Part shown: piece after piece, positions 8,684 through 17,946 of the stretch
Numbering within the stretch: the first letter of the stretch is position 1
Layout of the letters: each line of letters opens with the position of its first letter
Origin: Mannheimia cairinae
Lineage (GTDB): Bacteria; Pseudomonadota; Gammaproteobacteria; Enterobacterales; Pasteurellaceae
Length of the DNA stretch: 64,000 nt
NCBI RefSeq assembly: GCF_028649535.1
Contig: NZ_JAQSJE010000011.1
Location: 17,281 to 81,280 of the forward strand
Reading direction: 5' to 3'
Position numbers and translations under genes: made by a program
Notes under the pieces: generated by a model
Databases searched by the model: none
Told to the model about the DNA's origin: nothing
Seen by the model: the letters and a program-made list of their open reading frames with translations, nothing else

Positions 8684-9332
8684 ATTTTGCTTTCCTTACT
8701 CTATTTTCAAAATGACGTGCCAGAAGTGAAACAGGCAATAAAATGACCAAATAAGCAACAAACAGCATAAATAGAGCTTCGTTAGTTTTGTAATCCATTC
8801 CGATAATATCTTTGGTTACAAACATTAATTCAGCGACTGCCACCGCACTAATAACCGAAGTTTCTTTCATTAAAAACAAAATATTCGCTCCAATAGCCGG
8901 AATAGATACCGCCCACGCTTGCGGGAAAATAACATAGCGAAAAATCTGAAAAGAGCTTAGTCCGATAGATTTAGCAGCCTCAACCTGCCCTTTGGGAATA
9001 GCTTGTAAACCAGCACGCAGGCTTTCTGCCATATAGCTTGAACCTAAAAATACTAAAGCGATAATGCCACACGTAAAACCATCCCACTTAATGCCTATTT
9101 TAGGCAGCCCATAATATAAAAAGAAAAGTTGAATTAATAATGGCGTGTTGCGAGAAAGCTCAATGTAACCTCTGGTAAGGGTATAAAGCGGGCGAACTTT
9201 GTAGGTAGTAATCACTGCAATCAACAAACCAAACATTAATGAGAGAAGGATTCCCCAAAAGGAGAGTTGTAGGGTAAGCCAAGTAGCATCAACAAATTTG
9301 GGGATACTGTCAATAATATAAGACCAATTCAT
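8673..9332 (-). CDS. Polar amino-acid ABC transporter permease (first of pair)
   Basis: 219 residues, HisQ/GlnP-type inner-membrane permease. The N-terminal segment SRNTPLLIQLFFLYYGLPKIG is characteristic of polar amino-acid permeases. The EAA loop is VEAAKSIGLSSFQIFRYVIFPQ. It is the first gene of a two-gene unit whose second gene overlaps it by 11 bases. About 140 bases separate it from the ulaF terminator upstream, which leaves room for its own promoter. Which solute it carries is unknown without its binding protein. Confidence 0.88.
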   Translation of the reverse strand: MNWSYIIDSIPKFVDATWLTLQLSFWGILLSLMFGLLIAVITTYKVRPLYTLTRGYIELSRNTPLLIQLFFLYYGLPKIGIKWDGFTCGIIALVFLGSSYMAESLRAGLQAIPKGQVEAAKSIGLSSFQIFRYVIFPQAWAVSIPAIGANILFLMKETSVISAVAVAELMFVTKDIIGMDYKTNEALFMLFVAYLVILLPVSLLARHFENRVRKAKYGI

Positions 9333-9430
9333 ATAAAAAATAAATATTTTGGGAGAATGGCAACTATTTTGCAGAAAGTAAAATAAGAAAGGAAAGAATT
9401 AGAAATACTTTTTTATAGTAATTAGTTATA

Positions 9431-9459
9431 AAAAAATCAGCACTAAAAAGTGCTGATTT
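9431..9459 (-). terminator. Terminator after ulaF
   Basis: AAATCAGCACT pairs with AGTGCTGATTT across a short AAAA-rich loop. On the minus strand it ends in a run of T, as expected for the end of the ulaE-ulaF transcript. Confidence 0.8.
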
Positions 9460-9472
9460 CTTAAATATTTTA

Positions 9473-10192
9473 TTACTGCCCGTAATAAGCATTCGCACCG
9501 TGTTTGCGTAAATAGTGCTTATCTAACAACTCTTGTTGCATAGAGTTAATTTGTGGGCGAATTTGGTGGCTGATGAAATTCATATAAGCCACTTCTTCTA
9601 ATACCACAGAATTGTGTACGGCATCGTGTCCGTTTTTACCCCACGTGAACGGGCCGTGTGAGTGAACCAGCACACCCGGCACCATATTCGGGTCGATTTC
9701 ACGTTTACGGAAGGTTTCTACAATCACTTTACCTGTTTCTAATTCGTATTCGCCGGCAATTTCTGCGGGGGTCATACGGCGGGTACAAGGTACAGAACCA
9801 TAGAAATAGTCGCCTTGCGTTGTACCTAATGCCAAAATATCTTCGCCTGCTTGTGCCCAGCCTACTGCGTGGCGAGAGTGTGTGTGAACCACACCGCCAA
9901 TATCAGGGAATTGGCGATATAACTCTAAATGCGTCGGTGTGTCTGAAGAAGGTTTTTTGTTCCCGTAAACACGGTTGCCGTCTAAGTCCATAATCACAAT
10001 ATCTTCTACGGTCATTACATCATACTCTACGCCAGAAGGTTTGATTGCGACTAACCCTGTTTCACGGTCAATTTCACTCACATTACCCCAAGTGAATGTT
10101 ACTAAACCATATTTAGGCAGTTCTAAGTTTGCTTTTAATACACGTTCTCTTAATGCTTGTAATGCAGGTGTTAATTCGGTTAATTGACTCAT
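9473..10192 (-). CDS. ulaF: L-ribulose-5-phosphate 4-epimerase
   Basis: 239 residues, class II aldolase/AraD fold. It converts L-ribulose-5-phosphate to D-xylulose-5-phosphate, the last step from ascorbate to the pentose-phosphate pathway. Zinc ligands are visible in [16 protein letters not shown] (His103, His105) and [12 protein letters not shown] near residue 179. The start codon overlaps the ulaE stop (ATGA), so the two are translationally coupled. AraD from an arabinose operon is nearly the same enzyme; the neighbours ulaE, ulaR and ulaG favour the ascorbate role. Confidence 0.94.
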   Translation of the reverse strand: MSQLTELTPALQALRERVLKANLELPKYGLVTFTWGNVSEIDRETGLVAIKPSGVEYDVMTVEDIVIMDLDGNRVYGNKKPSSDTPTHLELYRQFPDIGGVVHTHSRHAVGWAQAGEDILALGTTQGDYFYGSVPCTRRMTPAEIAGEYELETGKVIVETFRKREIDPNMVPGVLVHSHGPFTWGKNGHDAVHNSVVLEEVAYMNFISHQIRPQINSMQQELLDKHYLRKHGANAYYGQ

Positions 10193-11049
10193 AGTGTGAA
10201 GCCCCCTTCTTTCATTTTTTGTTCAATCCAACGGCGAGCATTGATGATCTCGGCGATTGGTTCTTCTGCTTTTTCCGTCCACATTTCAATTAAGAATGCA
10301 CCACGGTAGTTTAATTTTTGTAATACACGGAACACATTTGCGAAATCTACACAACCGTTGCCAAATGGTACGTCACGGAATTGACCTTTGCAGGTATCGG
10401 TTACTTTGTAGGTATCTTTTAAGTGAATAGCCGAGATTTTATCCATACCTAAGGTTAATTCTTCTTCCACATTGTCATTCCAAGCGGATAGGTTGCCCAC
10501 ATCAGGGTAAACAGTAAACCAAGGCGATTTAATGATTTCGTCCCATTTTTTCCAACGGCTGATAGAACTCATAAACTTGGTATCCATAATTTCTACCGCA
10601 ATGGTGACTTGATTGCTTGCAGCAAGCTCAGTCGCCCATTCTAAACCTTCTTGGAAACGTTGAATAGTGCCTTCGTCTTGTTCTTCGTAATAGACATCGT
10701 AGCCAGCTAATTGAATGGTGCGAATCCCCGTATCTACCGCAAATTGGATCGCTTTTTCCATAATTTCATAGGCTTTTTGGCGAGTCGCTTCATCACGTGA
10801 GCCAAACGGAAAACGGCGATGCCCAGATAAACACATTGACGGAATCGTCACACCTGTAGTAACAATCGCTTTCACTAACTCTAAGCGTTGCTCTTTTGTC
10901 CAATCTAAGCGTGCTAAACGTTCGTCCGTTTCATCAACTGACATTTCCACAAAGTCAAAACCGCAAGTTTTTGCGATAGACAATCTGTCTTGCCAAGAGA
11001 TATTTTTTGGCAAGGCTTTTTCATAAATACCGAGTTTGTGTTTTCTCAT
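10189..11049 (-). CDS. ulaE: L-xylulose/3-keto-L-gulonate pathway 3-epimerase (hexulose-6-phosphate epimerase fold)
   Basis: 286 residues from the ATG at 11049, preceded by CAAGGA; E. coli UlaE has 284. A TTG 12 codons upstream is rejected because it lies before the ribosome site. UlaE interconverts L-xylulose-5-phosphate and L-ribulose-5-phosphate. It has the xylose-isomerase-like TIM barrel with [18 protein letters not shown] at the N-terminus and metal-site residues in [17 protein letters not shown] and HLKDT. It overlaps ulaF by four bases and follows ulaR after a 58-base gap. Confidence 0.94.
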   Translation of the reverse strand: MRKHKLGIYEKALPKNISWQDRLSIAKTCGFDFVEMSVDETDERLARLDWTKEQRLELVKAIVTTGVTIPSMCLSGHRRFPFGSRDEATRQKAYEIMEKAIQFAVDTGIRTIQLAGYDVYYEEQDEGTIQRFQEGLEWATELAASNQVTIAVEIMDTKFMSSISRWKKWDEIIKSPWFTVYPDVGNLSAWNDNVEEELTLGMDKISAIHLKDTYKVTDTCKGQFRDVPFGNGCVDFANVFRVLQKLNYRGAFLIEMWTEKAEEPIAEIINARRWIEQKMKEGGFTL

Positions 11050-11107
11050 AATCATTCCTTGGGGATAGTGTTTTGCAAAATGCAATGAAAATATAACCGC
11101 TTGTTGG

Positions 11108-11854
11108 CTAAGCCAAAATAATATCTAACCCGTTCTCACGCAATTCCTGAATAATATCAGGATCGGCTTCTTTACCTGTAATCAGTAAATCAATTTTATC
11201 TAATTCTTTAAATAACATACCGACTTTTTTGCCGAGCTTTGTGCTATCTAGTAATACCACATAACGCTCAGCTTGCATTGCCATTTGTTGTTCTGCATTG
11301 GCAATAATCATATCGGTTTTAAATAAACCTTCGGTTGTTAATCCTTTACCACTGGTAAACATTGTGGTTGCAGCATAGATGATCTCATTTTGGGTATTAA
11401 GTGAGAGCATCACTTTTTTATTTTTATTATATTGCCCCCCCATAATAACTACATCATCATGAGAACCTTCAATAAGCTGATTTGCAAGCGGTAGATAATT
11501 GGTAATAATTTGCAATTTTTTACCACACAATGCGTTGCCTAGCATTTCCATTGTTGAGCCACAAGTTAAAATAAGGCTTTCGCCTTCTTTGCATAGGCGA
11601 CTGGCAGCTTCTGCAATACGCTTTTTTTCTTCCGCATTATTGGTTTTTTTCGGTGCTTTTATATTTTTAGATGAAACAACCGCTTCTGCACCGTTTCGCA
11701 CCTTTTTTAATTTCCCTTGCTCATCGAGTTTACTAATATCACGGCGAGCGGTTGCAGGAGAAACATCTAATAACTGCATAATATCCGCTGTTGAAAGAGC
11801 TTTTCGCTCTTCCAATAGCTGTAATAGTTCTTTGTGTCGATAGCTTTCGTTCAT
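11108..11854 (-). CDS. ulaR: DeoR-family repressor of the ascorbate genes
   Basis: 248 residues, usual for DeoR-type regulators. The N-terminal winged helix-turn-helix is LLEERKALSTADIMQLLDVSPATARRDISKLDEQG (about 9-45). A phosphosugar-binding domain with ILTCGSTMEMLGNAL and GGQYNKN follows. In E. coli, UlaR represses the ula genes and is released by L-ascorbate-6-phosphate. Its place between ulaG and ulaE supports the same role, though the operators were not identified here. A terminator precedes it, so it may have its own weak promoter just after ulaG. Confidence 0.9.
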   Translation of the reverse strand: MNESYRHKELLQLLEERKALSTADIMQLLDVSPATARRDISKLDEQGKLKKVRNGAEAVVSSKNIKAPKKTNNAEEKKRIAEAASRLCKEGESLILTCGSTMEMLGNALCGKKLQIITNYLPLANQLIEGSHDDVVIMGGQYNKNKKVMLSLNTQNEIIYAATTMFTSGKGLTTEGLFKTDMIIANAEQQMAMQAERYVVLLDSTKLGKKVGMLFKELDKIDLLITGKEADPDIIQELRENGLDIILA

Positions 11855-11906
11855 TATTATATTCCATTGATTATCTTCATTTTGTCATAATGAACAAGAT
11901 TAAAAG

Positions 11907-11934
11907 AAAGCCACTCTAAGTGAGAGTGGCTTTT
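11907..11934 (-). terminator. Terminator between ulaG and ulaR
   Basis: AAAGCCACTCT (11907-11917) pairs with AGAGTGGCTTT (11923-11933) over a 5-base loop, with T-rich sequence following on the minus strand just after the ulaG stop. Confidence 0.75.
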
Positions 11935-11940
11935 GCTCAC

Positions 11941-13032
11941 TTATAACATTGATTTAAATTGAATATTTGGCTCCTGCTCGAAGCAATCATCGAATCCACG
12001 TGGGTGATGATATTCAATTAAGTCTTTATCACGAGGATAAACGTATTTGCCGCCCACTTCCCAAATAAATGGATGGAATTGATATTGTAAACGATCTTTA
12101 CGCATACGCCATAAATCAATGATTTCTTGCGTGCTTGCCATAAAGTTTGTCCAAATATCGTGGTGAACAGGAATGATTACTTTTGCACGTAAACATTCTG
12201 CCATACGTAGCAGATCAATAGAAGTCATTTTATCAGCAATACCTACTGGATTTTCACCATAATTATTTAATGCTACATCAATATCAAACTGTTTACCGTG
12301 TTTTGCAAATTGGATTGAATAGTGTGAATCCGCACCGTGATAGATATTACCGCCTGGTGTTTTAAATACATAGTTTACTGCTTTGCGTCCCATTTCTTCA
12401 TCTGATGGGCAAAGACCCGCTAATTCGCCACCTTGTTCATCAGCACCTTCAACAGGTAGAGTCACTAAGCAAGTACGGTCGAAAGAGTCTAAAGCGTGAA
12501 TTTCAACATCTTTAATTTTTACAACATCGCCCGGTTTAACAATAATAATACGTTCTTCTGGCACACCCCATTTTTTCCATAGTTCTGCACAATGCCAAGG
12601 GCCAACAAATTTCACGTGATCTAATTTCGGGTTATTACAAATTGCAGCGGCAACATTCACATCGATATGGTCACTATGATAGTGAGAAGCCAGAATAAAA
12701 TCCACTTCGTTGATTGCAAATGGGTCTAGTACCATTGGTTGTGCACGTAAGTTTGGTTGTAGTTTACGTACCCCCGCCATATTTGCCATTTGGTGACCAC
12801 GCACCATATCTTTTACTTTCTTAGTTGATTTACCACGGCTACACCATAAGTCCATACAGATGTTTGCACCTGCAGGGGTTTTAATCCATACACCTACGCA
12901 GCCGAGCCACCACATTGCAAAGTTACCCTCTGGTACCACTTCTTCTTCGATTTCTTCATTTAACCAAGTACCCCATTCTGGAAATGTTGAAAGGATCCAG
13001 CTTTCACGGGTGATTTCAGAAATTTTGCTCAT
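11941..13032 (-). CDS. ulaG: L-ascorbate-6-phosphate lactonase
   Basis: 363 residues, metallo-beta-lactamase fold, close to the 354 of E. coli UlaG. It opens the lactone of L-ascorbate-6-phosphate to 3-keto-L-gulonate-6-phosphate in the cytoplasm. The metal-binding motif is [12 protein letters not shown] with His117, His119, Asp121 and His122; HGADSHYS and PVHHDIW carry further ligands. GGAGTCTATTATT precedes the ATG. The gene diverges from ulaA over a 467-base region with a CRP box and is separated from ulaR by a terminator. Confidence 0.96.
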   Translation of the reverse strand: MSKISEITRESWILSTFPEWGTWLNEEIEEEVVPEGNFAMWWLGCVGVWIKTPAGANICMDLWCSRGKSTKKVKDMVRGHQMANMAGVRKLQPNLRAQPMVLDPFAINEVDFILASHYHSDHIDVNVAAAICNNPKLDHVKFVGPWHCAELWKKWGVPEERIIIVKPGDVVKIKDVEIHALDSFDRTCLVTLPVEGADEQGGELAGLCPSDEEMGRKAVNYVFKTPGGNIYHGADSHYSIQFAKHGKQFDIDVALNNYGENPVGIADKMTSIDLLRMAECLRAKVIIPVHHDIWTNFMASTQEIIDLWRMRKDRLQYQFHPFIWEVGGKYVYPRDKDLIEYHHPRGFDDCFEQEPNIQFKSML

Positions 13033-13499
13033 AATAATAGACTCCTAATTAGGCTAATAAAATAAAACTTTAATCAAAAACAATCATAAACAATCAAAAC
13101 AATTTATACAACACTTTTATTTAAAAATGTGATCATTGTCTAATTTTTTCTTTAATTTTAAATTACTACACCTTTTACATCTTCTAAGGTTGATATTTAA
13201 GCTGAGAAGTGAGGCTTTTTTTATTTGAATATAGCCTCTTATATTACCAAACTATATTTAAGCAATGTGACTAAAAGCTATTGAAATAGCTATGTTATAA
13301 GAACTTTCTAGCAAGTTTATTAATTGTATCGGCAAAAAACATTGGAATAAAAATCAAAATTAATAAAATAAAATGTGATCTTGCTCACAAATAATAAAAA
13401 ATAATCTTTTACAATCTTTTTTAAGCATTTATCATTATTGTGATAACTTCATTGAAGTTTTTTTAGTTCTATTTATTCTCTCAAACATAGAGGCTCACT
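13033..13499. promoter_or_regulatory. Divergent control region between ulaG and ulaA
   Basis: 467 bases of AT-rich DNA without a credible gene. A full CRP site lies at 13374-13389, close to ulaA, and a half-site (TGTGATCATTGTC) near 13129, close to ulaG. UlaR operators are expected here, but I could not define a repeated operator by eye. Confidence 0.6.
13374..13389. promoter_or_regulatory. CRP-cAMP binding site upstream of ulaA
   Basis: TGTGATCTTGCTCACA matches TGTGA-N6-TCACA in all ten core positions and ends 110 bases before the ulaA start codon. Confidence 0.85.
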
Positions 13500-15293
13500 A
13501 TGGACTTTTTAACTGAAATTCTCCTTTTCTTAAAGGATCAGGTGTTAAATAAAGCACCATTCTTACTAGGTATTGTAGCTTGCTTGGGCTATATCCTTCT
13601 TAAAAAAGATACAACAACAATTCTTAAAGGTACGATTAAAACTATTGTTGGTTTTATGATTGTACAAGCGGGTTCCGGTTTCTTAGTGTCAAACTTTAAA
13701 CCTGTTATTGACGGGCTTGCAAAATACCACCAATTAGCCGGTGCGGTTATCGACCCATATACCAGTATGCAATCAACCATTCAAACAATGGGCGATAATT
13801 ATGCTTGGGTAGGTTATGCAGTTATCGGTGCATTATTATTAAATATCTTATTAGTGCTTTTCCGCCGTATCACTGGTATTCGTACCATTATGCTAACAGG
13901 CCATATTATGTTCCAACAAGCAGGTCTTGTTGCGGTGTTCTATATGATTATCGGTGCTTCAATGTGGGAAACTATCATTTATACATCGGTATTAATGGCA
14001 CTTTACTGGGGTATCTCTTCTAATATTATGTATAAACCAACGCAAGCGGTAACAGGCGGTGCGGGTTTCTCTATCGGTCACCAACAACAAATTGCCTCTT
14101 GGATTGCAGTAAAACTTGCACCAAAACTTGGTGATAAAAATGATACTGTAGATAAAATGAAATTACCTAACTGGTTAAATATTTTCCACGACAGTATCTC
14201 TGCAACTGCATTAGTAATGACAATCTTCTTCGGTATTATCTTACTTTCTTTCGGTTTAGATAACTTAAAAGAGCTTGCAGGCAAAACCAACTGGTTTATG
14301 TATATTCTTGAAATGGGCTTGAAATTTGCAGTAGCGATTCAAATCATCGTAACAGGTGTACGTATGTTCGTTGCGGAACTTTCAGAAGCTTTCAAAGGGA
14401 TTGCAGAACGCTTAATTCCAAACTCTGTATTAGCGATTGACTGTGCGGCGATTTACGCTTTCTCACCAAATGCAATGGTATTCGGCTTTATGTGGGGTGC
14501 AATCGGTCAATTTGTAGCAGTAGGTATCTTACTTGGTTTTAGCTCACCAGTATTAATTATTCCTGGCTTCATTCCAATGTTCTTCTCTAACGCAACTATT
14601 GGTGTATTTGCTAACCAATTCGGTGGCTGGAAAGCGGTAATGAAAATCTGTTTTGTGATGGGTATCATTGAAGTATTAGGTTCTGCATGGGTAATTCAAA
14701 TGCTTGCAAGCCAAGGTACAATCTTCAATGGCTGGATGGGTATGGCTGACTGGGCATTATTCTTCCCACCAATTTTACAAGGTATTATCAGTGTTCCTGG
14801 ATTCTTCTTCTTAATTGTGGCGGCGGCATTAGTGTATATGTTCTTTGCATCTAAACAACTTCGTGCAGAAGAAGCAGAAGCGACTGCAAAAGGTTTAACA
14901 CTTGAACAACTTGATGGCTACGGCTTAGATGACGTGAAAACTGAAGAACCAAAAGCAGAAGAAGTGGCTCCACAAGCGGTTAAAAATGCAGAAAATTCTG
15001 CAAATCCGGTTCGTATTTTAGCAGTATGTGGTTCTGGTCAAGGTTCATCTATGATGATGAAAATGAAGATCAAAGGCTACCTCGATAAACGTGGCATTCC
15101 AAATATTATGGACTCTTGTGCGGTAACCGACTATAAAGGTAAAATCGGTACAGTCGATATCATCGTATGTTCCAAACATTTACAAGATGAGATTGTGGCA
15201 AACGACAACATCTCTGTATTAGGGGTGCAAAATATGCTAAACCCAAATACCTTTGGCGATGAACTACTAGAGTTAATCAAAAAATATCAATAA
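13500..15293 (+). CDS. ulaA: Ascorbate PTS permease, fused IIC-IIB
   Basis: 597 residues. Residues 1 to about 455 are the multi-span UlaA-type IIC channel, starting [22 protein letters not shown]. After an Ala/Glu-rich linker (about 460-500) comes a complete IIB domain beginning [20 protein letters not shown] with the phosphorylated Cys510. In E. coli these are separate proteins, UlaA and UlaB; here one polypeptide does both. It imports L-ascorbate and phosphorylates it at C6. A GC-rich hairpin, then ulaC (IIA) and ulaD, follow on the same strand. The CRP box 110 bases upstream implies catabolite control. Confidence 0.95.
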   Translation: MDFLTEILLFLKDQVLNKAPFLLGIVACLGYILLKKDTTTILKGTIKTIVGFMIVQAGSGFLVSNFKPVIDGLAKYHQLAGAVIDPYTSMQSTIQTMGDNYAWVGYAVIGALLLNILLVLFRRITGIRTIMLTGHIMFQQAGLVAVFYMIIGASMWETIIYTSVLMALYWGISSNIMYKPTQAVTGGAGFSIGHQQQIASWIAVKLAPKLGDKNDTVDKMKLPNWLNIFHDSISATALVMTIFFGIILLSFGLDNLKELAGKTNWFMYILEMGLKFAVAIQIIVTGVRMFVAELSEAFKGIAERLIPNSVLAIDCAAIYAFSPNAMVFGFMWGAIGQFVAVGILLGFSSPVLIIPGFIPMFFSNATIGVFANQFGGWKAVMKICFVMGIIEVLGSAWVIQMLASQGTIFNGWMGMADWALFFPPILQGIISVPGFFFLIVAAALVYMFFASKQLRAEEAEATAKGLTLEQLDGYGLDDVKTEEPKAEEVAPQAVKNAENSANPVRILAVCGSGQGSSMMMKMKIKGYLDKRGIPNIMDSCAVTDYKGKIGTVDIIVCSKHLQDEIVANDNISVLGVQNMLNPNTFGDELLELIKKYQ

Positions 15294-15301
15294 TTAATCT
15301 C

Positions 15302-15331
15302 CCCCCTTCTTCTCTTTACAGAAGAAGGGGG
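15302..15331 (+). other. Hairpin between ulaA and ulaC
   Basis: CCCCCTTCTTC (15302-15312) pairs with GAAGAAGGGGG (15321-15331). No T run follows and the ulaC ribosome site AAGGAG lies just downstream, so RNA stabilisation or partial attenuation is likelier than full termination. Confidence 0.6.
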
Positions 15332-15352
15332 CTGAAAACAAAGGAGTAAATA

Positions 15353-15820
15353 ATGCTAAAAGAATCTCTTATCGAAAATAATTCAATTCTACTCAACCAA
15401 AAAGCAACAGATTGGAAAGCAGCTATCAAACTAGGAACTGATTTATTAGAAAAATCAGGTGCGATTGAACCACGTTACTACGATAGCATTATCAATAACA
15501 TCGAAAAAATGGGCCCTTATATTATTTTGGCTCCAGGTCTGGCAATGCCACACGCTCGCCCAGAAGAAGGGGTAATCAAAACCTCTTTTGCTTTAGTTAC
15601 ACTTGCCGAACCTATTTATTTTGCAGGTGAAGAAGAACCTGTTTCAGTACTTGTTACTCTTGCCGGTAGCGATTCCGATCGCCATATGCAAGGCTTAATG
15701 GAAATCACACAAGTATTAGATGATGAAGAGAGCGAAACAGGGGTTAATTTAGAAAAAGTGTTAGCCTGCAAAACCGCAAATGATGTCTATGTGATGATTG
15801 ATAACGCATTAAATGGTTAA
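15353..15820 (+). CDS. ulaC: Ascorbate PTS component IIA
   Basis: 155 residues, the usual size of a mannitol/fructose-type IIA protein. It carries phosphate from HPr to the IIB domain of the fused UlaA. The phosphorylated histidine is His67 in PGLAMPHARPEEG. AAGGAG precedes the start codon. It lies between the fused permease and ulaD and is likely part of the same transcript. Confidence 0.95.
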   Translation: MLKESLIENNSILLNQKATDWKAAIKLGTDLLEKSGAIEPRYYDSIINNIEKMGPYIILAPGLAMPHARPEEGVIKTSFALVTLAEPIYFAGEEEPVSVLVTLAGSDSDRHMQGLMEITQVLDDEESETGVNLEKVLACKTANDVYVMIDNALNG

Positions 15821-15885
15821 TTACCCCTAAGACCTAACAAGCGGTTAATTTTGATGATTATTTTACACATTTAGAGGAATACATT

Positions 15886-16566
15886 ATGTCAAAACCAGCA
15901 TTACAAATTGCATTAGATTCATTAACACTTGAAAAAGCCGTTGCCGATGCAAAACAAGCAGAAAGCGTTGTTGAGATCATTGAATGTGGCACAATTTTAG
16001 CTTGTGCAGAAGGAATGAAAGCCGTTTCAACTCTACGTGCATTACACCCAAATCACATCATTGTATGCGATTTAAAAACAACCGATGGCGGCGCGATTTT
16101 AGCAAAAATGGCATTTGAGGCTGGGGCAGACTGGCTGACAGTTTCAGCAGCCGCACACCCAGCAACTAAAGCTGCTTGTAAAAAAGTGGCTGACGATTTC
16201 AACGCAGCTCACCCTGAGTTAAAAGTGAAAAAAGAGATCCAAATTGAAATTTATGGTAACTGGACAGTTGAAAAAGATGCAAAAGAGTGGGTAGATTTAG
16301 GGGTAACTCAAGCTATTTACCATCGTTCTCGTGATGCAGAATTAGCGGGTAAAGGTTGGACGACAGAAGATGTTGAATTGATGAAACAACTTTCAGCTCT
16401 TGGTTTAGAACTATCTATTACCGGCGGTATCGTACCTGAAGATATTCATTTATTTAAAGAAATCAAAAATGCAAAAGCCTTCATTGCTGGCCGTGCATTA
16501 GTGGGTGAAAAAGGTAAACAAACTGCAGAAGCAATTCGTGCCGAAATAGACAAATATTGGGTATAA
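15886..16566 (+). CDS. ulaD: 3-keto-L-gulonate-6-phosphate decarboxylase
   Basis: 226 residues, orotidine-5'-phosphate decarboxylase superfamily TIM barrel; E. coli UlaD has 216. It decarboxylates 3-keto-L-gulonate-6-phosphate to L-xylulose-5-phosphate. Active-site residues are visible in IALDSLT, ECGT and IVCDLKTTDGG (Asp and Lys), with the phosphate site in LSITGGIVPED and AFIAGRALVG. GAGGAATACATT precedes the ATG. It is the point where the PTS route and the YiaK-LyxK route would meet. Confidence 0.95.
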   Translation: MSKPALQIALDSLTLEKAVADAKQAESVVEIIECGTILACAEGMKAVSTLRALHPNHIIVCDLKTTDGGAILAKMAFEAGADWLTVSAAAHPATKAACKKVADDFNAAHPELKVKKEIQIEIYGNWTVEKDAKEWVDLGVTQAIYHRSRDAELAGKGWTTEDVELMKQLSALGLELSITGGIVPEDIHLFKEIKNAKAFIAGRALVGEKGKQTAEAIRAEIDKYWV

Positions 16567-16609
16567 CACAAGCTAAAATGTAGAAGATCAGACTTATTCT
16601 TCTACAACT

Positions 16610-16650
16610 AAAAGCGGTTGTTTTTTATTACACAAAAACAACCGCTTTTT
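16610..16650. terminator. Bidirectional terminator built from paired uptake sequences
   Basis: AAAAGCGGTTGTTTTT pairs with AAAACAACCGCTTTTT across a short loop. It lies between ulaD and the converging yqjK-like gene and has T runs in both directions. Confidence 0.85.
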
Positions 16651-16654
16651 ACTT

Positions 16655-16933
16655 TTATCTTTTAGCTTTATTATTCTGCTGCAGCAGAAATAAAGCGGCT
16701 AGTCCTAAAGCAGAATAGCTCATACCTTTTATGGTAAATAAGCGTTTTAACATAAAATTTAATGCTACACTTTTGACTACGGGCGATGTGACTAACGATA
16801 ATCCAGTTGTTCTTACCTGCTGAAAAGGTTGCATAATTTCACTTTTTGCTTTGTTTGTTTCTGCTTTAAAACGCATTCTTAATGCGTTGCCTTTTAAAAT
16901 GAGAAGTTCTTTTTCAGTGAGTTTTTTTGCCAT
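16655..16933 (-). CDS. YqjK-like small protein
   Basis: 92 residues from the ATG at 16933; an ATG five codons upstream lies inside the preceding gene. It has a charged N-terminal half (KKLTEKELLILKGNALRMRFKAE) and a hydrophobic C-terminal stretch (MSYSALGLAALFLLQQ) that could be one membrane span. It is the third gene of a run with an ElaB/YqjD-like and a YqjE-like gene, matching the yqjD-yqjE-yqjK order of E. coli, and its start abuts the yqjE-like stop. Its function is unknown; the family is linked to the stationary-phase membrane. Confidence 0.7.
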   Translation of the reverse strand: MAKKLTEKELLILKGNALRMRFKAETNKAKSEIMQPFQQVRTTGLSLVTSPVVKSVALNFMLKRLFTIKGMSYSALGLAALFLLQQNNKAKR

Positions 16934-16934
16934 T

Positions 16935-17330
16935 TTACATATCCCCATTTTTCTTAAATATTAAAGCATTTTTAAATGCTGCAATATCTAATTTTAATTC
17001 ATCTAATGTACTTTGCATAAAACTACGCTGTTTTCTTAAAGAGAAGAAAATCATAATGCCACAAATAACAACAAATAATAATGTTAAAATCGAAATTGTA
17101 AAAAACACTTTTACTTTTTGTTCGGGTAATAAATAATTATCTAAACCAAATAGCAAACTAATAAAAGAAACTAATAGAAATATAAAGGCTAACAAAACTA
17201 ATATTAGAACAGAAATTAAATTATTTTTTTGTTCATTAATTTCTACTCTTGCCATATCTGCACGAACTTGAGCAAGCTCTAACAACGTAACAATACTGTT
17301 TCTAAATCCTGACTTAATATTCTCTAACAT
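16935..17330 (-). CDS. YqjE-like phage-holin-superfamily membrane protein
   Basis: 131 residues with two long hydrophobic segments (about 40-65 and 75-98) between charged, helical ends. The N-terminus (SIVTLLELAQVRADMARVEINEQ) is typical of the YqjE/DUF1469 family. GGGAG lies 8 bases before the ATG. The role in E. coli is unknown, apart from membership with the ribosome-associated membrane protein YqjD. It lies between elaB-like and yqjK-like genes and is probably co-transcribed with the latter; a hairpin before it may separate it from elaB. Confidence 0.75.
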   Translation of the reverse strand: MLENIKSGFRNSIVTLLELAQVRADMARVEINEQKNNLISVLILVLLAFIFLLVSFISLLFGLDNYLLPEQKVKVFFTISILTLLFVVICGIMIFFSLRKQRSFMQSTLDELKLDIAAFKNALIFKKNGDM

Positions 17331-17362
17331 TGCATTGCTACTCCCTTATTCTATAAAAAATA

Positions 17363-17393
17363 AAGCCAAACCAAAATTATTTTGGTATGGCTT
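17363..17393 (-). terminator. Terminator-like hairpin after the ElaB/YqjD-like gene
   Basis: AAGCCAAACCAAAA pairs with TTTTGGTATGGCTT with one mismatch. It lies between the elaB-like and yqjE-like genes on the minus strand, with T-rich sequence following. Confidence 0.6.
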
Positions 17394-17423
17394 ATTATCT
17401 AATTAAAACTTAATTTATAAGAA

Positions 17424-17735
17424 TTATCTTCTTGCCACTAGAACACCTAATAATAATCCAACCACACCTGCAACAGTAATTGCTTTATAAGGGTTATCGT
17501 GAACTAAGGCGTCTGTCTGCTTGGCGACTGCTCTTGCGTTATCAACAGTATCATCTTTTAAAGTAGCAAAACGATCTTTTACATCATCAAATTGTTTAGC
17601 TAATTTATCTTTTAATTTCTTATACTCTTCAGTTGATGAATCCGATGTTTCATTAAACAATTCTTCCGCATTTTTTAAAATATCACGGATTTCATTTGTT
17701 AGTTCTTCACGTTTTGCATCTAAGCTTTTACTCAT
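17424..17735 (-). CDS. ElaB/YqjD/DUF883-family membrane-anchored ribosome-binding protein
   Basis: 103 residues. Most of the protein is charged amphipathic helix; the C-terminus is one membrane span AITVAGVVGLLLGVLVARR ending in paired arginines, the family hallmark. In E. coli, YqjD, ElaB and YgaM bind ribosomes at the inner membrane in stationary phase and appear to inhibit translation. AGGAGATGAGTT precedes the ATG. The yqjE- and yqjK-like genes follow. Confidence 0.85.
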   Translation of the reverse strand: MSKSLDAKREELTNEIRDILKNAEELFNETSDSSTEEYKKLKDKLAKQFDDVKDRFATLKDDTVDNARAVAKQTDALVHDNPYKAITVAGVVGLLLGVLVARR

Positions 17736-17946
17736 AACTCATCTCCTTATTTATTTGGATTAAATATAAGTACTGCTAAACATAATTATTTATGTTTCAT
17801 ATTTAAAATACTTGTACTATAAATTAATGTCAAGTCTTAATTTTTATATTATTTAATTAAAATAAAAAATTAAATTGATAAAAAAGCGATATTATTTTGC
17901 AAATTTCTTACAAAATATTACCGCTTGAAAAATATATAAAATCTAA

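Noticed and set aside
9658-9993. Plus-strand open frame of 111 codons opposite ulaF
   Set aside because: No ribosome site, no recognisable domain, and the minus strand is a clear conserved enzyme.
13127-13142. CRP site close to ulaG
   Set aside because: TGTGATCATTGTCTAA has a good left half but a poor right half.
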